Part shown: positions 51,674 to 60,389 of the stretch, piece by piece
Position numbering within the stretch: position 1 is the stretch's first letter
Layout of the letters: every line of letters starts with the position of its first letter
From: Variovorax beijingensis
Lineage (GTDB): Bacteria > Pseudomonadota > Gammaproteobacteria > Burkholderiales > Burkholderiaceae_C
DNA: 64,000 nucleotides
Direction: 5' to 3'
NCBI RefSeq assembly: GCF_007828835.1
Contig: NZ_VIVL01000003.1
Location: forward strand, 372,001-436,000
The notes under the pieces: model-generated
What the model was told of the DNA's origin: nothing
What the model saw: only the letters and a program-made list of their open reading frames with translations
Database searches by the model: none
Translations under genes and position numbers: made by a program

Positions 51674-52528
51674 TCAGCGCAAACCCAGCACGTCGAACAT
51701 GTCGAACAGGCCCGCCTTCTGGCCGGCCAGGAAGCGCACGGCGCGCAGCGCGCCCTGCGCGTAGGTCACGCGGCTCGCCGACTTGTGGGTGATCTCGATG
51801 CGCTCGCCGGTGCCCGCAAACAGCACGGTGTGGTCGCCCACGATGTCGCCGCCGCGGATCGCGGAGAAGCCGATGGTGGACGGGTCGCGCTCGCCGGTGA
51901 TGCCTTCGCGCGCGTACACGGCGCACTCCTTCAGGTCGCGGCCCAGCGCCCCGGCGATCACCTCGCCCATCTTGAGCGCGGTGCCCGAGGGCGCATCGAC
52001 CTTGTGGCGGTGGTGCGCCTCGATGATCTCGATGTCGTAGCCCGTCGAGAGCGCCTTGGCCGCCATTTCGAGCAGCTTGAAGGTGACGTTGACGCCCACG
52101 CTCATGTTGGGCGAGACCATGATCGCGATGTCCTTGGCGATCTCGGCGATCTCGGCCTTCTGCGCATCGCTGAAGCCGGTGGTGCCGATCACGGCCTGCA
52201 CGCCGAGCTCGCGGCAGGCTGCCAGGTGTGCGAGCGTACCTTCGGGGCGGGTGAAGTCGATGAGCACCTGCGCGTCCTTGAGGCCGGTGCGCAGGTCGGC
52301 CACGATCGGCACGCCGCTCGTGAAGCCGAGGAACGCGGCCGCATCGGCGCCGATGGCGTTGCTGCCCGCCATGTCGAGCGCGCCGGCCAGCCGGCAATCG
52401 GGCGCCTCGCGCACCGCCTCGACCAGTATGCGGCCCATGCGGCCCGAGGCGCCCGCGATCGCGATGCGCCGCAGCGGGGGCGTGGAAGACTCGGAAAGGT
52501 GCGAAGAAGTGGAAATGGATTCAGTCAC
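51674..52528 (-). CDS. dapB: 4-hydroxy-tetrahydrodipicolinate reductase
   Basis: Reduces the DapA product in lysine and meso-diaminopimelate synthesis. The 284-residue protein has the dinucleotide site [15 protein letters not shown] at about 21-35 and VIGTTGFSD. The catalytic block is [19 protein letters not shown], with the paired histidines and lysine. The N-terminal 20 residues are serine-rich and look dispensable, so a later start is possible, but no other good ATG is seen before the Rossmann motif. It lies between bamE and exbB on the same strand. Confidence 0.96.
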   Translation of the reverse strand: MTESISTSSHLSESSTPPLRRIAIAGASGRMGRILVEAVREAPDCRLAGALDMAGSNAIGADAAAFLGFTSGVPIVADLRTGLKDAQVLIDFTRPEGTLAHLAACRELGVQAVIGTTGFSDAQKAEIAEIAKDIAIMVSPNMSVGVNVTFKLLEMAAKALSTGYDIEIIEAHHRHKVDAPSGTALKMGEVIAGALGRDLKECAVYAREGITGERDPSTIGFSAIRGGDIVGDHTVLFAGTGERIEITHKSASRVTYAQGALRAVRFLAGQKAGLFDMFDVLGLR

Positions 52529-52619
52529 GCGGATTCAGCCTTCGAAATTGGCATGGAAACCGGCACGCCCCGCCTGACCCGGCGGGTGCGCCCGCCCTCG
52601 CCCTGTGTTTGGCGCGTGC

Positions 52620-53180
52620 TCAGCGCGCGGCTTCGAGCGGGGGATATGCGGCGGGAAGCGGCGGCAGGCTGGTTGCCGTGGCGGTGGCATCGGCCTTCTT
52701 GCCGTCGTCCTTGGGAGCGAATTTCTTGAGCTCTTCTTCCGAGGCCTCGAGCGGCGGCACCTTGCCGCTCTTCTTGCGGGTGTCGAGCGCGGCGACGAAT
52801 TCTTCCTCGCTGGGCATCGGGTCGCCCTCGAAGCGCTCGAGCAGTTCGCCGTTGAAGAAGACCGTCAGTCGGCGTTCCTGGGGATCGACGCCCTGGCGCC
52901 TGATCGTGAAGACGTAGTCCCAGCGATCCTTGTGGAAGACGTCGGTCAAAAGCGAGGTGCCGAGGATTTCACGCACCTGCTGGCGCGACATGCCGGGCTT
53001 GAGCGCCTCGACCTGTTCCTTCGACACGAAATTGCCCTGGACCACTTCGACCTTGTAGGGCGTGATGGCCGTCAGCGCACCACGCGTGCGATCGCTGAAG
53101 CCGCTGCAGGCACCGAGGCTGAACGTCGCGGCGACGGCCGCGGCCAGCAGCCAGGGACGGCGTTGGAGAATGGCAGGCAT
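52620..53180 (-). CDS. bamE: Outer membrane protein assembly factor BamE
   Basis: A 186-residue outer-membrane lipoprotein of the BAM complex. The signal peptide ends in a lipobox (SLGAC, Cys25). The SmpA/OmlA fold follows with ITPYKVEVVQGNFVSKEQ, LKPGMSRQQVREILGTSLL and DYVFTIRRQG. The C-terminal tail of about 50 residues is charged and then proline/alanine-rich, longer than in E. coli but usual in Comamonadaceae. It is divergent from fur over 92 bases, a conserved beta-proteobacterial arrangement. Confidence 0.95.
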   Translation of the reverse strand: MPAILQRRPWLLAAAVAATFSLGACSGFSDRTRGALTAITPYKVEVVQGNFVSKEQVEALKPGMSRQQVREILGTSLLTDVFHKDRWDYVFTIRRQGVDPQERRLTVFFNGELLERFEGDPMPSEEEFVAALDTRKKSGKVPPLEASEEELKKFAPKDDGKKADATATATSLPPLPAAYPPLEAAR

Positions 53181-53272
53181 GGGAGGAAAAAAAGGGGGTA
53201 GCGATATGATCGGCCATTGTAGCGGCTGGCCCTTTTTGGGGCCCGTCCGCAGCCCAGGGCGCAGGAACCATC

Positions 53273-53692
53273 ATGGCCAACATCGACGAACTCAAGAACA
53301 CCGGCCTCAAGGCCACTCTGCCACGCCTGAAGATCCTAGAGATCTTCCAGACCGGCAGCCAGCGCCACATGACGGCCGAAGACGTTTTCCGCGTGCTGCT
53401 GAACGAGCACTCCGACATCGGCCTGGCCACCGTCTATCGCGTGCTGACGCAGTTCGAGCAGGCCGGCATCCTCGAGCGCAGCCATTTCGAAAGCGGCAAG
53501 GCGGTCTACGAGCTGAACGAGGGCACGCACCACGACCACCTGATCTGCACCTCGTGCGGCAAGGTCGAGGAGTTCTACGACGCCGAGATCGAGCGCCGCC
53601 AGCAGATGATCTCCAAGGACAAGGGCTGGATCCTGCAGGACCACGCGATGTCGCTCTACGGCCTGTGCGGCGACTGCGCCAGCAAGAGGTAA
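53273..53692 (+). CDS. fur: Ferric uptake regulator
   Basis: A 139-residue iron-responsive repressor. The winged helix is at about 1-80 ([34 protein letters not shown]), and the metal-binding dimerisation domain has [16 protein letters not shown] with a CxxC and a second CxxC at the C-terminus (LCGDCASK). It is the likely regulator of the iron box at 14555. Divergent from bamE; a GC-rich hairpin-forming intergenic element follows its stop. Confidence 0.97.
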   Translation: MANIDELKNTGLKATLPRLKILEIFQTGSQRHMTAEDVFRVLLNEHSDIGLATVYRVLTQFEQAGILERSHFESGKAVYELNEGTHHDHLICTSCGKVEEFYDAEIERRQQMISKDKGWILQDHAMSLYGLCGDCASKR

Positions 53693-53790
53693 GGCCCCCC
53701 GGCTTTTCACTTCGCTTCGCTGCGTGTAACTCCACCCCCCGAGGGGGAGGCGCGGCCCGCCTTGGGGCGGCCCGGCGGCGGCCGCACGGT
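53693..53790 (+). repeat. GC-rich intergenic element after fur
   Basis: This stretch has CACTTCGCTTCGCTGCG, then CCCCCC/GGGGG and CCGCC/GGCGG foldbacks. The order resembles the 90-bp repeat at 32986 and 60299 (CACTTCG, C-run/G-run hairpin, GGCCCGGC-like segment), but it does not align base for base. I list it as a relative of the family style, not a copy. Confidence 0.35.
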
Positions 53791-53811
53791 CCCGCAGCGC
53801 CGCGCGCCCGT

Positions 53812-54771
53812 TCAGTCGCCGTCGCGCCCGCTTTCCATCGCCTTGTGGTGGCGCGCCACGAAATCGGCATAGGTGTCGATGCCGCGCAGCTGCAGGATCG
53901 AGTTGCGCACGGCGGCTTCCACCAGCACGGCGATGTTGCGCCCGGCCACCACCTGGATGATGACCTTGCGCACCGGAATGCCCAGCACGTCCTGCGTGAG
54001 CGGCGCCGAGGGCATGCGCTCGTAGTCGCGCTCGAAGCTGTCGCGCCGCACCAGGTGCACGATGAGCTTGAGCCGCATCTTCCGCCGCACCGCCGTCTCG
54101 CCGAAGATCGCGCGGATGTCCAGCAGGCCGATGCCGCGCACCTCCAGCAGGTTGAGCAGCAGGTCGGGGCAGCGGCCCTCGATGGTGTTCTGGTTGATGC
54201 GGAACAGGTCGACCGCGTCGTCCGCCACCAGGCCGTTGCCGCGCGAGATCAGCTCCAGCCCGAGCTCGCTCTTGCCGAGCCCCGATTCGCCGGTGATCAT
54301 GACGCCCATGCCCAGGATGTCCATGAACACCCCGTGCATCGAGGTGCGTTCCGCGAAATGCTTGGACAGGTAGGCGCGCAGCAGGTCGATCACGAAGGCC
54401 GACGACTCGCGGGTGGCAAACAGCGGCAGCTGCGCGCGCTCGCAGATCGATAGCAGCTCGTCCGGCGCGGCTTGGCCGTCGGCCAGCACCAGCATGGGCG
54501 GCTCCAGCGTGACGATGCGGGCAATGCGCCGGGCGCAGTCTTCCTGGCTGCCGCGCGTCAGGTAGGCCACTTCGCGCGCGCCCAGGATCTGCACGCGGTA
54601 CGGATGGATGTAATTGAGGTAACCGACCAGATCGGCCGCCGACTGGGCGCGGCTGATGACTTCAGGGTCGAACTGGCGCTCTGACGCCCCGAGCCCGGCG
54701 AGCCATTCCCAGCGGAGCGACCCGCGGAATTCCTCGAACATGGCGTCGGCACTGATGACGGTCGGCTTCAT
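53812..54771 (-). CDS. hprK: HPr kinase/phosphorylase
   Basis: Phosphorylates HPr on serine in response to metabolites. The 319-residue protein has an N-terminal domain of about 130 residues and a kinase domain with [20 protein letters not shown]. The Walker A loop is GESGLGKSE (161-169), and the signature [17 protein letters not shown] follows. In beta-proteobacteria it lies next to ptsN, as here (94 bases downstream on the same strand), and belongs to the regulatory nitrogen PTS. The HPr gene itself is not in the window. Confidence 0.96.
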   Translation of the reverse strand: MKPTVISADAMFEEFRGSLRWEWLAGLGASERQFDPEVISRAQSAADLVGYLNYIHPYRVQILGAREVAYLTRGSQEDCARRIARIVTLEPPMLVLADGQAAPDELLSICERAQLPLFATRESSAFVIDLLRAYLSKHFAERTSMHGVFMDILGMGVMITGESGLGKSELGLELISRGNGLVADDAVDLFRINQNTIEGRCPDLLLNLLEVRGIGLLDIRAIFGETAVRRKMRLKLIVHLVRRDSFERDYERMPSAPLTQDVLGIPVRKVIIQVVAGRNIAVLVEAAVRNSILQLRGIDTYADFVARHHKAMESGRDGD

Positions 54772-54865
54772 GCGTAGGGAGATGGCGCTGCGCGCCTAGT
54801 TGGAGGCCGGCCAGAATACCGCGGAACCGGCCCGGCGGGGCCGCGCGAGCCTGCGGGCAGGCACT

Positions 54866-55333
54866 TCAGGCGACTTGCGTCGACTGCCAGCCGGCAATGA
54901 GTCCGTGCAGTTCGGCCGCGTCGGTGCTCGACTTGATCTGCTCGCGCAGGTTGGCGTCGCTCAGCAGCTCGGCGATCTCGGAGAGGATTTCAAGGTGCTT
55001 CTGGGTGGCCGCCTCAGGCACCAGAAGGAAGATCAGCAGCCCGACGGGCTGCTCGTCCGGCGCGTCGAAGCCGATCGGGTTTGCCAGCTGGAAGACCGCG
55101 GCCATGGGGGCCTTCAGGCCCTTGATGCGGCCGTGCGGAATGGCCACCCCGTGTCCGAGCCCGGTGGAGCCGAGGCGTTCGCGTGCGAACAGGCTGTCGG
55201 TGATGAGCGCGCGGCCGAGGCCGTGGAGGCTCTCGAACAGCAAGCCGGCTTCTTCGAAAGCACGCTTCTTGCTGGTGGCGTCAACGCTCACAAGCACTTG
55301 AGCGGGCGGCAGGATGGACGCGAGGCGATTCAT
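54866..55333 (-). CDS. ptsN: PTS IIA-like nitrogen regulatory protein
   Basis: A 155-residue EIIA-Ntr. The phosphorylated histidine is His67 in GHGVAIPHGRIKGL, with ERLGSTGLG before it and PVGLLIFLLVPEAATQKHLEIL after. It acts as a phosphoprotein regulator of potassium transport and nitrogen/carbon balance rather than in sugar uptake. The ATG at 55333 (MNRLASIL) matches the family. hpf upstream ends in its own terminator, so ptsN probably has a promoter between 55334 and 55462. Confidence 0.95.
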   Translation of the reverse strand: MNRLASILPPAQVLVSVDATSKKRAFEEAGLLFESLHGLGRALITDSLFARERLGSTGLGHGVAIPHGRIKGLKAPMAAVFQLANPIGFDAPDEQPVGLLIFLLVPEAATQKHLEILSEIAELLSDANLREQIKSSTDAAELHGLIAGWQSTQVA

Positions 55334-55462
55334 GGTGGGGGAAGGGCGGGGGCGATTATGCACCCGCTTGGTAAAAACCCCCACTCCCGTTACTTACTTT
55401 TTGGCTACATGTTGCCCGGAGGCCTCGCGTCCCTGTCAGTGCCGGTAACAGGAGCAGGCAGC

Positions 55463-55485
55463 AAAAAGCCGCCCGGAGGCGGCTT
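55463..55485 (-). terminator. Rho-independent terminator after hpf
   Basis: Read leftward, GCCGCC and GGCGGC form a 6-bp stem extended by two A:T pairs around a 4-base loop, followed by five T residues. It sits 33 bases past the hpf stop and ahead of ptsN. Confidence 0.85.
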
Positions 55486-55517
55486 ATCAGCAGGGGCCGC
55501 AGCCCTTTGCCCGTGGC

Positions 55518-55847
55518 CTACATCACGCGCTTGGGGGCGGCGTGATGGTGGTCTTGCAGGCGGTCCTTGTGGCGCACCACCTGGCGGTCGAGCTTGTCGA
55601 CCAGTTCATCGACCGCAGCATAGAGATCAGCGTGGCTCGACTCCGCGAACATGTCGTTACCCTTGACGTGAATGTTGCACTCCGCCCTTTGACGGCGTTC
55701 CTTTTCCTTCTGCTTTTCCACCGTAAGGAGCACCTTCACATCGACCACCTGGTCGAAGTGCCGTGTGATCCGGTCCAGCTTGCTCGTGACGTAGGTGCGC
55801 AAGGCAGGTGTGACGTCGAGGTGATGACCGCTGATCGTCAAATTCAT
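55518..55847 (-). CDS. hpf: Ribosome hibernation promoting factor
   Basis: A 109-residue HPF/RaiA protein that binds idle 30S subunits and favours inactive ribosome dimers. It has the family start [38 protein letters not shown] and the end region [22 protein letters not shown]. The length is that of the short form, without the dimerisation tail. A strong AGGAGG lies six bases before the ATG. rpoN, often found upstream of hpf, is absent here. Confidence 0.95.
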   Translation of the reverse strand: MNLTISGHHLDVTPALRTYVTSKLDRITRHFDQVVDVKVLLTVEKQKEKERRQRAECNIHVKGNDMFAESSHADLYAAVDELVDKLDRQVVRHKDRLQDHHHAAPKRVM

Positions 55848-56160
55848 GAATGACCTCCTGAGAATTGACGGTTGGGAAAATGGCCCCGCTCCGGGATGGG
55901 GCGTGGCCGGCGAAACAGGTATGGGTTGGGGAGGGAAGAGGGAGAAGAGAAAAGAAGAAGCTGTCGATTCACTATGCCCAAGCTGTCACGGTATTGCAAT
56001 AGCTGACTTCTCCGGGTGGCGGACGCCAATGGGCCATGCGCCACTCACGCTAGCGATTCCATAGCTGCCGGCGCATGCTGGCCCGCCGGTGCGGCTCTTT
56101 GGCAGCAAGTGTTTCAGTGCGTCACCAGCGGTGACCCTGCCAGGCGAAGGGCCTGCCGGC
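55848..56160. other. Gene-free interval between hpf and the helicase gene
   Basis: About 313 bases hold the hpf ribosome binding site, a purine-rich run near 55921-55962, and two small hairpins past the helicase stop: GTCACC/GGTGAC at 56121-56135 and CAGGC/GCCTG at 56141-56155. Neither hairpin has a T tract. The hpf promoter must lie here but no clear hexamers stand out. I see no gene or RNA. Confidence 0.5.
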
Positions 56161-58278
56161 TCAGCTCCAGGCCGCACGCATGCGGTTGCGCAGGTCGATC
56201 ACCGCGGCCGGCGGCGGCACTGCGGGCGGACGCTCGGGCGGCGGTGGCCAGGTCTGCTGCTCGAAGCCGGCAAGATCGCGTTCGGAAATGAAGCGCGTGC
56301 GGTTGGCATACAGGTGCCGGTCGCCGCGCACGGCCTGCTGCGTCACGTAGAAGCGCTGCGGCACCAGAAGATGCAGGTGGTCGCGCGCCCGCGTCATCGC
56401 CACGTAGAGCAGCCGCCGCTCTTCTTCGAGTTCATGCGCGCTCTGCGCCACGTCGGCCGGCAGGCAGCCGTCGACCACGTTGAGCACGTGCACCGAATTC
56501 CACTCCTGCCCCTTGGCCGAGTGGATGGTCGAAAGAATCAGGTAGTCTTCGTCGAGCGAGGGCGGACCCGGCTTGTCGCTGGTGGCTTCGGGCGGATCGA
56601 GCGTGAGCTCGGTCAGGAAGCGCTCGCGCGAGCCGTAGCCCGAGGCCAGCCGCGCCAGTTGCTCCACGTCGCCGCGGCGCACGCCGGAGGGGTCGTCGTA
56701 GAGCCGGTCGAGGTGCGGCAAATACCAGCGCACCGCCAGTTCCACATCGGCGGGCCACGGCAGCGAGGGCGCACACAGCGCGGCATAGGCTTCGGCGAAC
56801 ACCGCCCATTCCACGCGGGCGGCGGATGGCGGCACGAACTCGCGCACCGCCGCCACCGGATCGGCGGCCTGGTCCATGGCATCGAGCAGCCGCGCGCCGG
56901 TCGCCGGCCCGATGCCCGGAATGAGCTGCGTGACGCGGAATCCCGCCATGCGCCCGCGCGGGTTCTCGGCGAAGCGCAGCACCGCGAGCAGGTCCTTCAC
57001 ATGCGAGGCTTCGAGGAACTTGAGGCCGCCGTACTTCACGAACGGGATGTTGCGGCGCGCCAGTTCGAATTCGAGCGGCGCGCTGTGCGTGGCAGCGCGG
57101 AACAGCACCGCCTGCGACTTGAGCGCCAGGCCGCCCTCGCGGTGCGCCAGCACCTTGTCGGCCACCCAGACGGCCTGCTGCGCCTCGTCCGGCACCAGCA
57201 CCAGCTGCGGCCGGCCCGCGGAGGGCTTGTCGGTCCAGAGCGTCTTGGCGTGCCGCTCGGCCGCCTGCGCGATGACCCGGTTCGACACGTCGAGAATGGG
57301 CTGGGTCGAGCGGTAGTTGCGCTCCAGCGTGACCACGCGCGCAGCCTGCGAGAACTGCGACGGAAAGTCGAGGATGTTACGCACGGTTGCACCGCGAAAC
57401 GAGTAGATCGACTGCGCGTCGTCGCCCACCACCGTCACACCGCGGCCATCGGGCTTGAGGGCCAGCAGGATCGAGGCCTGCAGCAGGTTGGTGTCCTGGT
57501 ACTCGTCGACCAGGACGTGGTCGAAACGCGCGCCGACCAGCGCCGCCAGCGCGGGCTCGGCCACCATGCCGGCCCAGTAGAGCAGCAGGTCGTCGTAGTC
57601 GAGCACGTTCTGCTGCTGCTTGGCTTCGACGTAGGCGCCGAACAGGCGCTTGAGCTCGGCCTCCCATTCGGCGCACCACGGAAAGGCCTCGGCCAGCACA
57701 TCGGCCAGCGGCGCGCGCGTGTTGACGCAGCGCGAATAGATCGACAGGCAGGTGCCCTTGCGCGGAAATCGGTTCACGCTCGACGACAGGCCGAGTTCGT
57801 GCCGCACGAGGCCCATCAGGTCCTCGGCGTCGCCACGGTCGTGGATCGTGAAGTGGTCGTTCAGGCCAATGTGCGCGGCGTATTCGCGCAGCAGGCGCGC
57901 GCCGATGCCGTGGAACGTGCCGGCCCAGGGCAGCGCGGGCGGCTTGTCGGATTTGAGCCCGAGCACGCGCGCCAGCACCTGGCCGGCGCGGCGCTCCATT
58001 TCCTGCGCCGCGCGGCGCGAGAAGGTCAAAAGCAGCAGGCGCTGCGGATCGACGCCGCCGGCAATGAGGTGCGCGACGCGGTGCGCCAGCGTGCTGGTCT
58101 TGCCCGAGCCCGCGCCGGCAATCACCAGCAGCGGCCGCTCGTCGCGCCCGGTCAGCGTGCCGACGCCGTGCTCGACGGCAGCGCGCTGCTCGTCGTTGAG
58201 GGCGGAGAGCGCCGCGGCGAGGCGCTCGGCCTGGGTGGCGCCGGGGGTGTGGGAAACGGGGAGCGCAGCAGTCTGCAT
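56161..58278 (-). CDS. UvrD/Rep-family ATP-dependent DNA helicase
   Basis: A 705-residue superfamily 1A 3'-5' helicase. Motifs in order are Q-motif LNDEQRAAVEHG, Walker A AGAGSGKTST (about 54-63), LLLTFSRRAAQEM (Ia), DEYQDTN (II), GDDAQSIYSFRGA (III), LERNYRST (IV), LSTIHSAKGQEW (V) and LLYVAMTRARD (VI). It is complete for a UvrD/PcrA-like repair helicase, though its C-terminal tail is proline-rich (WPPPPERPPAVPPP) and differs from E. coli UvrD. A LexA-like sequence lies 14 bases upstream of the start. It may be a paralogue of the housekeeping uvrD, so no symbol is given. Confidence 0.93.
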   Translation of the reverse strand: MQTAALPVSHTPGATQAERLAAALSALNDEQRAAVEHGVGTLTGRDERPLLVIAGAGSGKTSTLAHRVAHLIAGGVDPQRLLLLTFSRRAAQEMERRAGQVLARVLGLKSDKPPALPWAGTFHGIGARLLREYAAHIGLNDHFTIHDRGDAEDLMGLVRHELGLSSSVNRFPRKGTCLSIYSRCVNTRAPLADVLAEAFPWCAEWEAELKRLFGAYVEAKQQQNVLDYDDLLLYWAGMVAEPALAALVGARFDHVLVDEYQDTNLLQASILLALKPDGRGVTVVGDDAQSIYSFRGATVRNILDFPSQFSQAARVVTLERNYRSTQPILDVSNRVIAQAAERHAKTLWTDKPSAGRPQLVLVPDEAQQAVWVADKVLAHREGGLALKSQAVLFRAATHSAPLEFELARRNIPFVKYGGLKFLEASHVKDLLAVLRFAENPRGRMAGFRVTQLIPGIGPATGARLLDAMDQAADPVAAVREFVPPSAARVEWAVFAEAYAALCAPSLPWPADVELAVRWYLPHLDRLYDDPSGVRRGDVEQLARLASGYGSRERFLTELTLDPPEATSDKPGPPSLDEDYLILSTIHSAKGQEWNSVHVLNVVDGCLPADVAQSAHELEEERRLLYVAMTRARDHLHLLVPQRFYVTQQAVRGDRHLYANRTRFISERDLAGFEQQTWPPPPERPPAVPPPAAVIDLRNRMRAAWS

Positions 58279-58291
58279 GGCCGCAACTTTA

Positions 58292-58307
58292 CTGTATGTC
58301 CATCCAG
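58292..58307 (-). promoter_or_regulatory. LexA-box-like sequence upstream of helicase gene
   Basis: Read leftward it is CTGGATGGACATACAG, one mismatch from the CTGT-N8-ACAG core. It overlaps a 7-bp inverted repeat (GTCCATC/GATGGAC, 58298-58317), which is an alternative reading of the same DNA. It is placed for SOS control of the helicase, but single-site evidence is weak. Confidence 0.4.
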
Positions 58308-58507
58308 ATCGATGGACCTGCCGTCACATGGCCGATGACATAATTGCCGCTCGCTGCAACTGGAGACCGCATCATGGAAACCGCACCGTCTCGGCAGCTT
58401 TCAACTCCCGCGTCCTGACGCGCCTCGATCGCTGACACCAGGGCCCGGGGATTGAAAGCACCCCTCCCCTCGCCCCATCGCCTCAGCCATTTCACGGGAG
58501 TGAGCCC

Positions 58508-59494
58508 ATGCTCAATATCTTTACGCTCGCCAACGGCCGCCTTGTCCAGGAAGAGATCGAGGCGCTCGAGGAGCTTTCCAAGTTCCAGCCGATCTGGGTC
58601 GACCTCGAATCGCCCACGCTCGAGGAAAAGCGCTGGATCAAGCAGTACTACGGCCTCTCGATTCCCGAAGACGCGATGGACGAGGACATCGAGGAATCGG
58701 CCCGCTTCTATGAAGAAGACAACGGCGAACTGCACATCCGCTCCGACTTCCTGATCGACGACGACGAAGACCCGCGCTCTGTGCGCGTGGCCTTCATCCT
58801 GAACCAGCACAACACCGAGCTTCGCAGCCGCGGCGTGCTGTTCTCGATCCACGACGAGGACGTGCCCGTGTTCCGGCTGCTGCGCATGCGTGCGCGCCGC
58901 GCACCGGGCCTCATCGAAGACGCGAAGGAAGTGCTGCTCAAGCTGTTCGATGCCGACGCCGAATACTCGGCCGACACGCTGGAGAACATCTACGACGAGC
59001 TCGAGATCGCAGGCAAGAAGGTGCTCGAGGGCAACGTGAGCGACGAGCTGGCGGGCGAGGTGCTGGGCGCCATCGCGCGCCAGGAAGACCTGAACGGCCG
59101 CATCCGCCGCAACGTGATGGACACGCGCCGCGCGGTCAGCTTCATGATGCGCAGCCGCATGCTCAACGCCGAGCAGTTCGAGGAGGCGCGGCAGATCCTG
59201 CGCGACATCGAATCGCTGGACAACCACACGGCCTTCCTGTTCGACAAGATCAACTTCCTGATGGATGCGACCGTCGGTTTCATCAACATCAACCAGAACA
59301 AGACCATCAAGATCTTCTCGGTGGCCAGCGTGGCGCTGCTGCCGCCCACGCTGATCGCGAGCATCTACGGCATGAACTTCAAGCTCATGCCCGAACTCGA
59401 CTGGTCGCTGGGCTATCCGTATGCGCTGGCGCTGATGGCGGCGAGCGCGCTGGTGCCGATGTGGTACTTCCGCCGGCGCGGCTGGCTCAAGTAG
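58508..59494 (+). CDS. corA: CorA-family magnesium/cobalt transporter
   Basis: A 328-residue divalent-cation channel with a large cytoplasmic funnel domain, including LEELSKFQPIWVDLE and IPEDAMDEDIEESARFYEED with acidic metal-sensing residues. Two C-terminal helices follow, the first ending in the invariant pore signature YGMNF, and the protein ends RRRGWLK. The GGGAG-type site precedes the ATG at 58508. The 229-base gap before it holds the LexA-like site and no gene. Its 3' end overlaps the convergent nucleosidase gene by eight bases. Confidence 0.95.
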   Translation: MLNIFTLANGRLVQEEIEALEELSKFQPIWVDLESPTLEEKRWIKQYYGLSIPEDAMDEDIEESARFYEEDNGELHIRSDFLIDDDEDPRSVRVAFILNQHNTELRSRGVLFSIHDEDVPVFRLLRMRARRAPGLIEDAKEVLLKLFDADAEYSADTLENIYDELEIAGKKVLEGNVSDELAGEVLGAIARQEDLNGRIRRNVMDTRRAVSFMMRSRMLNAEQFEEARQILRDIESLDNHTAFLFDKINFLMDATVGFININQNKTIKIFSVASVALLPPTLIASIYGMNFKLMPELDWSLGYPYALALMAASALVPMWYFRRRGWLK

Positions 59495-60284
59495 CCGCGG
59501 GCGTTTCGCGGCAAGAAGGCAGCGTGGCCAGCCACGCGCTCGCCAGCGCGAGGCTGTAGCGGCTCGCCACCTCGGCGACGAAGCGCGCGAAGTCGCCATG
59601 CGCGGCGTCGTCGGCCCGGTCCGAGATGGTCCGCACGGCCGCAAACGGCACGCCGTAGTCGTGGCATGCCTGCGCCACCGCCGCGCCTTCCATCTCTACT
59701 GCGAGCGCATCGGGGAGGCTGCGCCGCAAAGCATCGCTTTCGGCCGCGGTCGAGACGAAGCGGTCGCCGCTCACCAGCAAGCCTCGATGCACCTTCGGAG
59801 ACCGGAGGCCGAATTCATCGACGGCCGCCTGCCCCACCAGCGCCACCGGATCGCGCAGCGCGGCTTCGGCCGCGGCCGCCAGCGCATCGCTGACTGCGGC
59901 ATCGGCCGCAAAGCGCGAAAGGCCCATCAGCGGCACCTCGTACTTCGGAAAGATCGGCGAGGCATCGAGGTCGTGCTGCAGCAGCTGCGTCGCGACCACC
60001 ACATCGCCGACTTCCACGCCCGGCGCGAGCCCGCCCGCGACGCCCGTGAACACGATCGCGCGCACGCCGAAGCGCTCGAGCAGCACCGTGGCCGTCACCG
60101 CCGCCGCGACCTTGCCGATGCGCGACAGCACGGCCACCACCGGCTGGCCGTGCAGGTGGCCGACCCAGAAGTCACGCCCCGCAGCGCGCACGCGCTGCTC
60201 GTCGGGCATCTGCGCGAGGAGCGCACTCAGCTCCTCGTGCATTGCAGCGACGACGGCAACGGGCGCATGTACCGAGGAACTCAT
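59487..60284 (-). CDS. 5'-methylthioadenosine/S-adenosylhomocysteine nucleosidase family protein
   Basis: A 265-residue nucleoside phosphorylase-fold enzyme that cleaves adenine from MTA/SAH in the methionine and methylation cycles. Family blocks are VAVVAAMHEELSALL at the start, FTGVAGGLAPGVEVGDVVVA, LVSGDRFV, LAVEMEGAAVAQACHDYGVP (nucleoside site) and RTISDRADDAAHGDF (catalytic Asp). GGAAAGAG is about five bases before the ATG at 60284, preferred over the adjacent ATG at 60287. Purine-nucleosidase relatives share these motifs, so the exact substrate is likely rather than certain. Confidence 0.88.
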   Translation of the reverse strand: MSSSVHAPVAVVAAMHEELSALLAQMPDEQRVRAAGRDFWVGHLHGQPVVAVLSRIGKVAAAVTATVLLERFGVRAIVFTGVAGGLAPGVEVGDVVVATQLLQHDLDASPIFPKYEVPLMGLSRFAADAAVSDALAAAAEAALRDPVALVGQAAVDEFGLRSPKVHRGLLVSGDRFVSTAAESDALRRSLPDALAVEMEGAAVAQACHDYGVPFAAVRTISDRADDAAHGDFARFVAEVASRYSLALASAWLATLPSCRETPAAT

Positions 60285-60298
60285 CATTCTCTTTCCAG

Positions 60299-60388
60299 GA
60301 ACACCGCGGAACCGGCTTTGCCGGACCGCTGGTGTTGCCCCCTGCAAGGGGGTGGGAGTAGCGACACGAAGTGCGCGAAGCCTGGGGG
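60299..60388 (-). repeat. 90-bp intergenic repeat, copy B
   Basis: The reverse complement matches 32986-33075 at 81 of 90 positions with no gap. Read leftward it begins one base after the stop codon of the dipeptide-binding-protein gene, the same relation copy A has to the Bug gene. Confidence 0.85.
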
Positions 60389-60389
60389 T

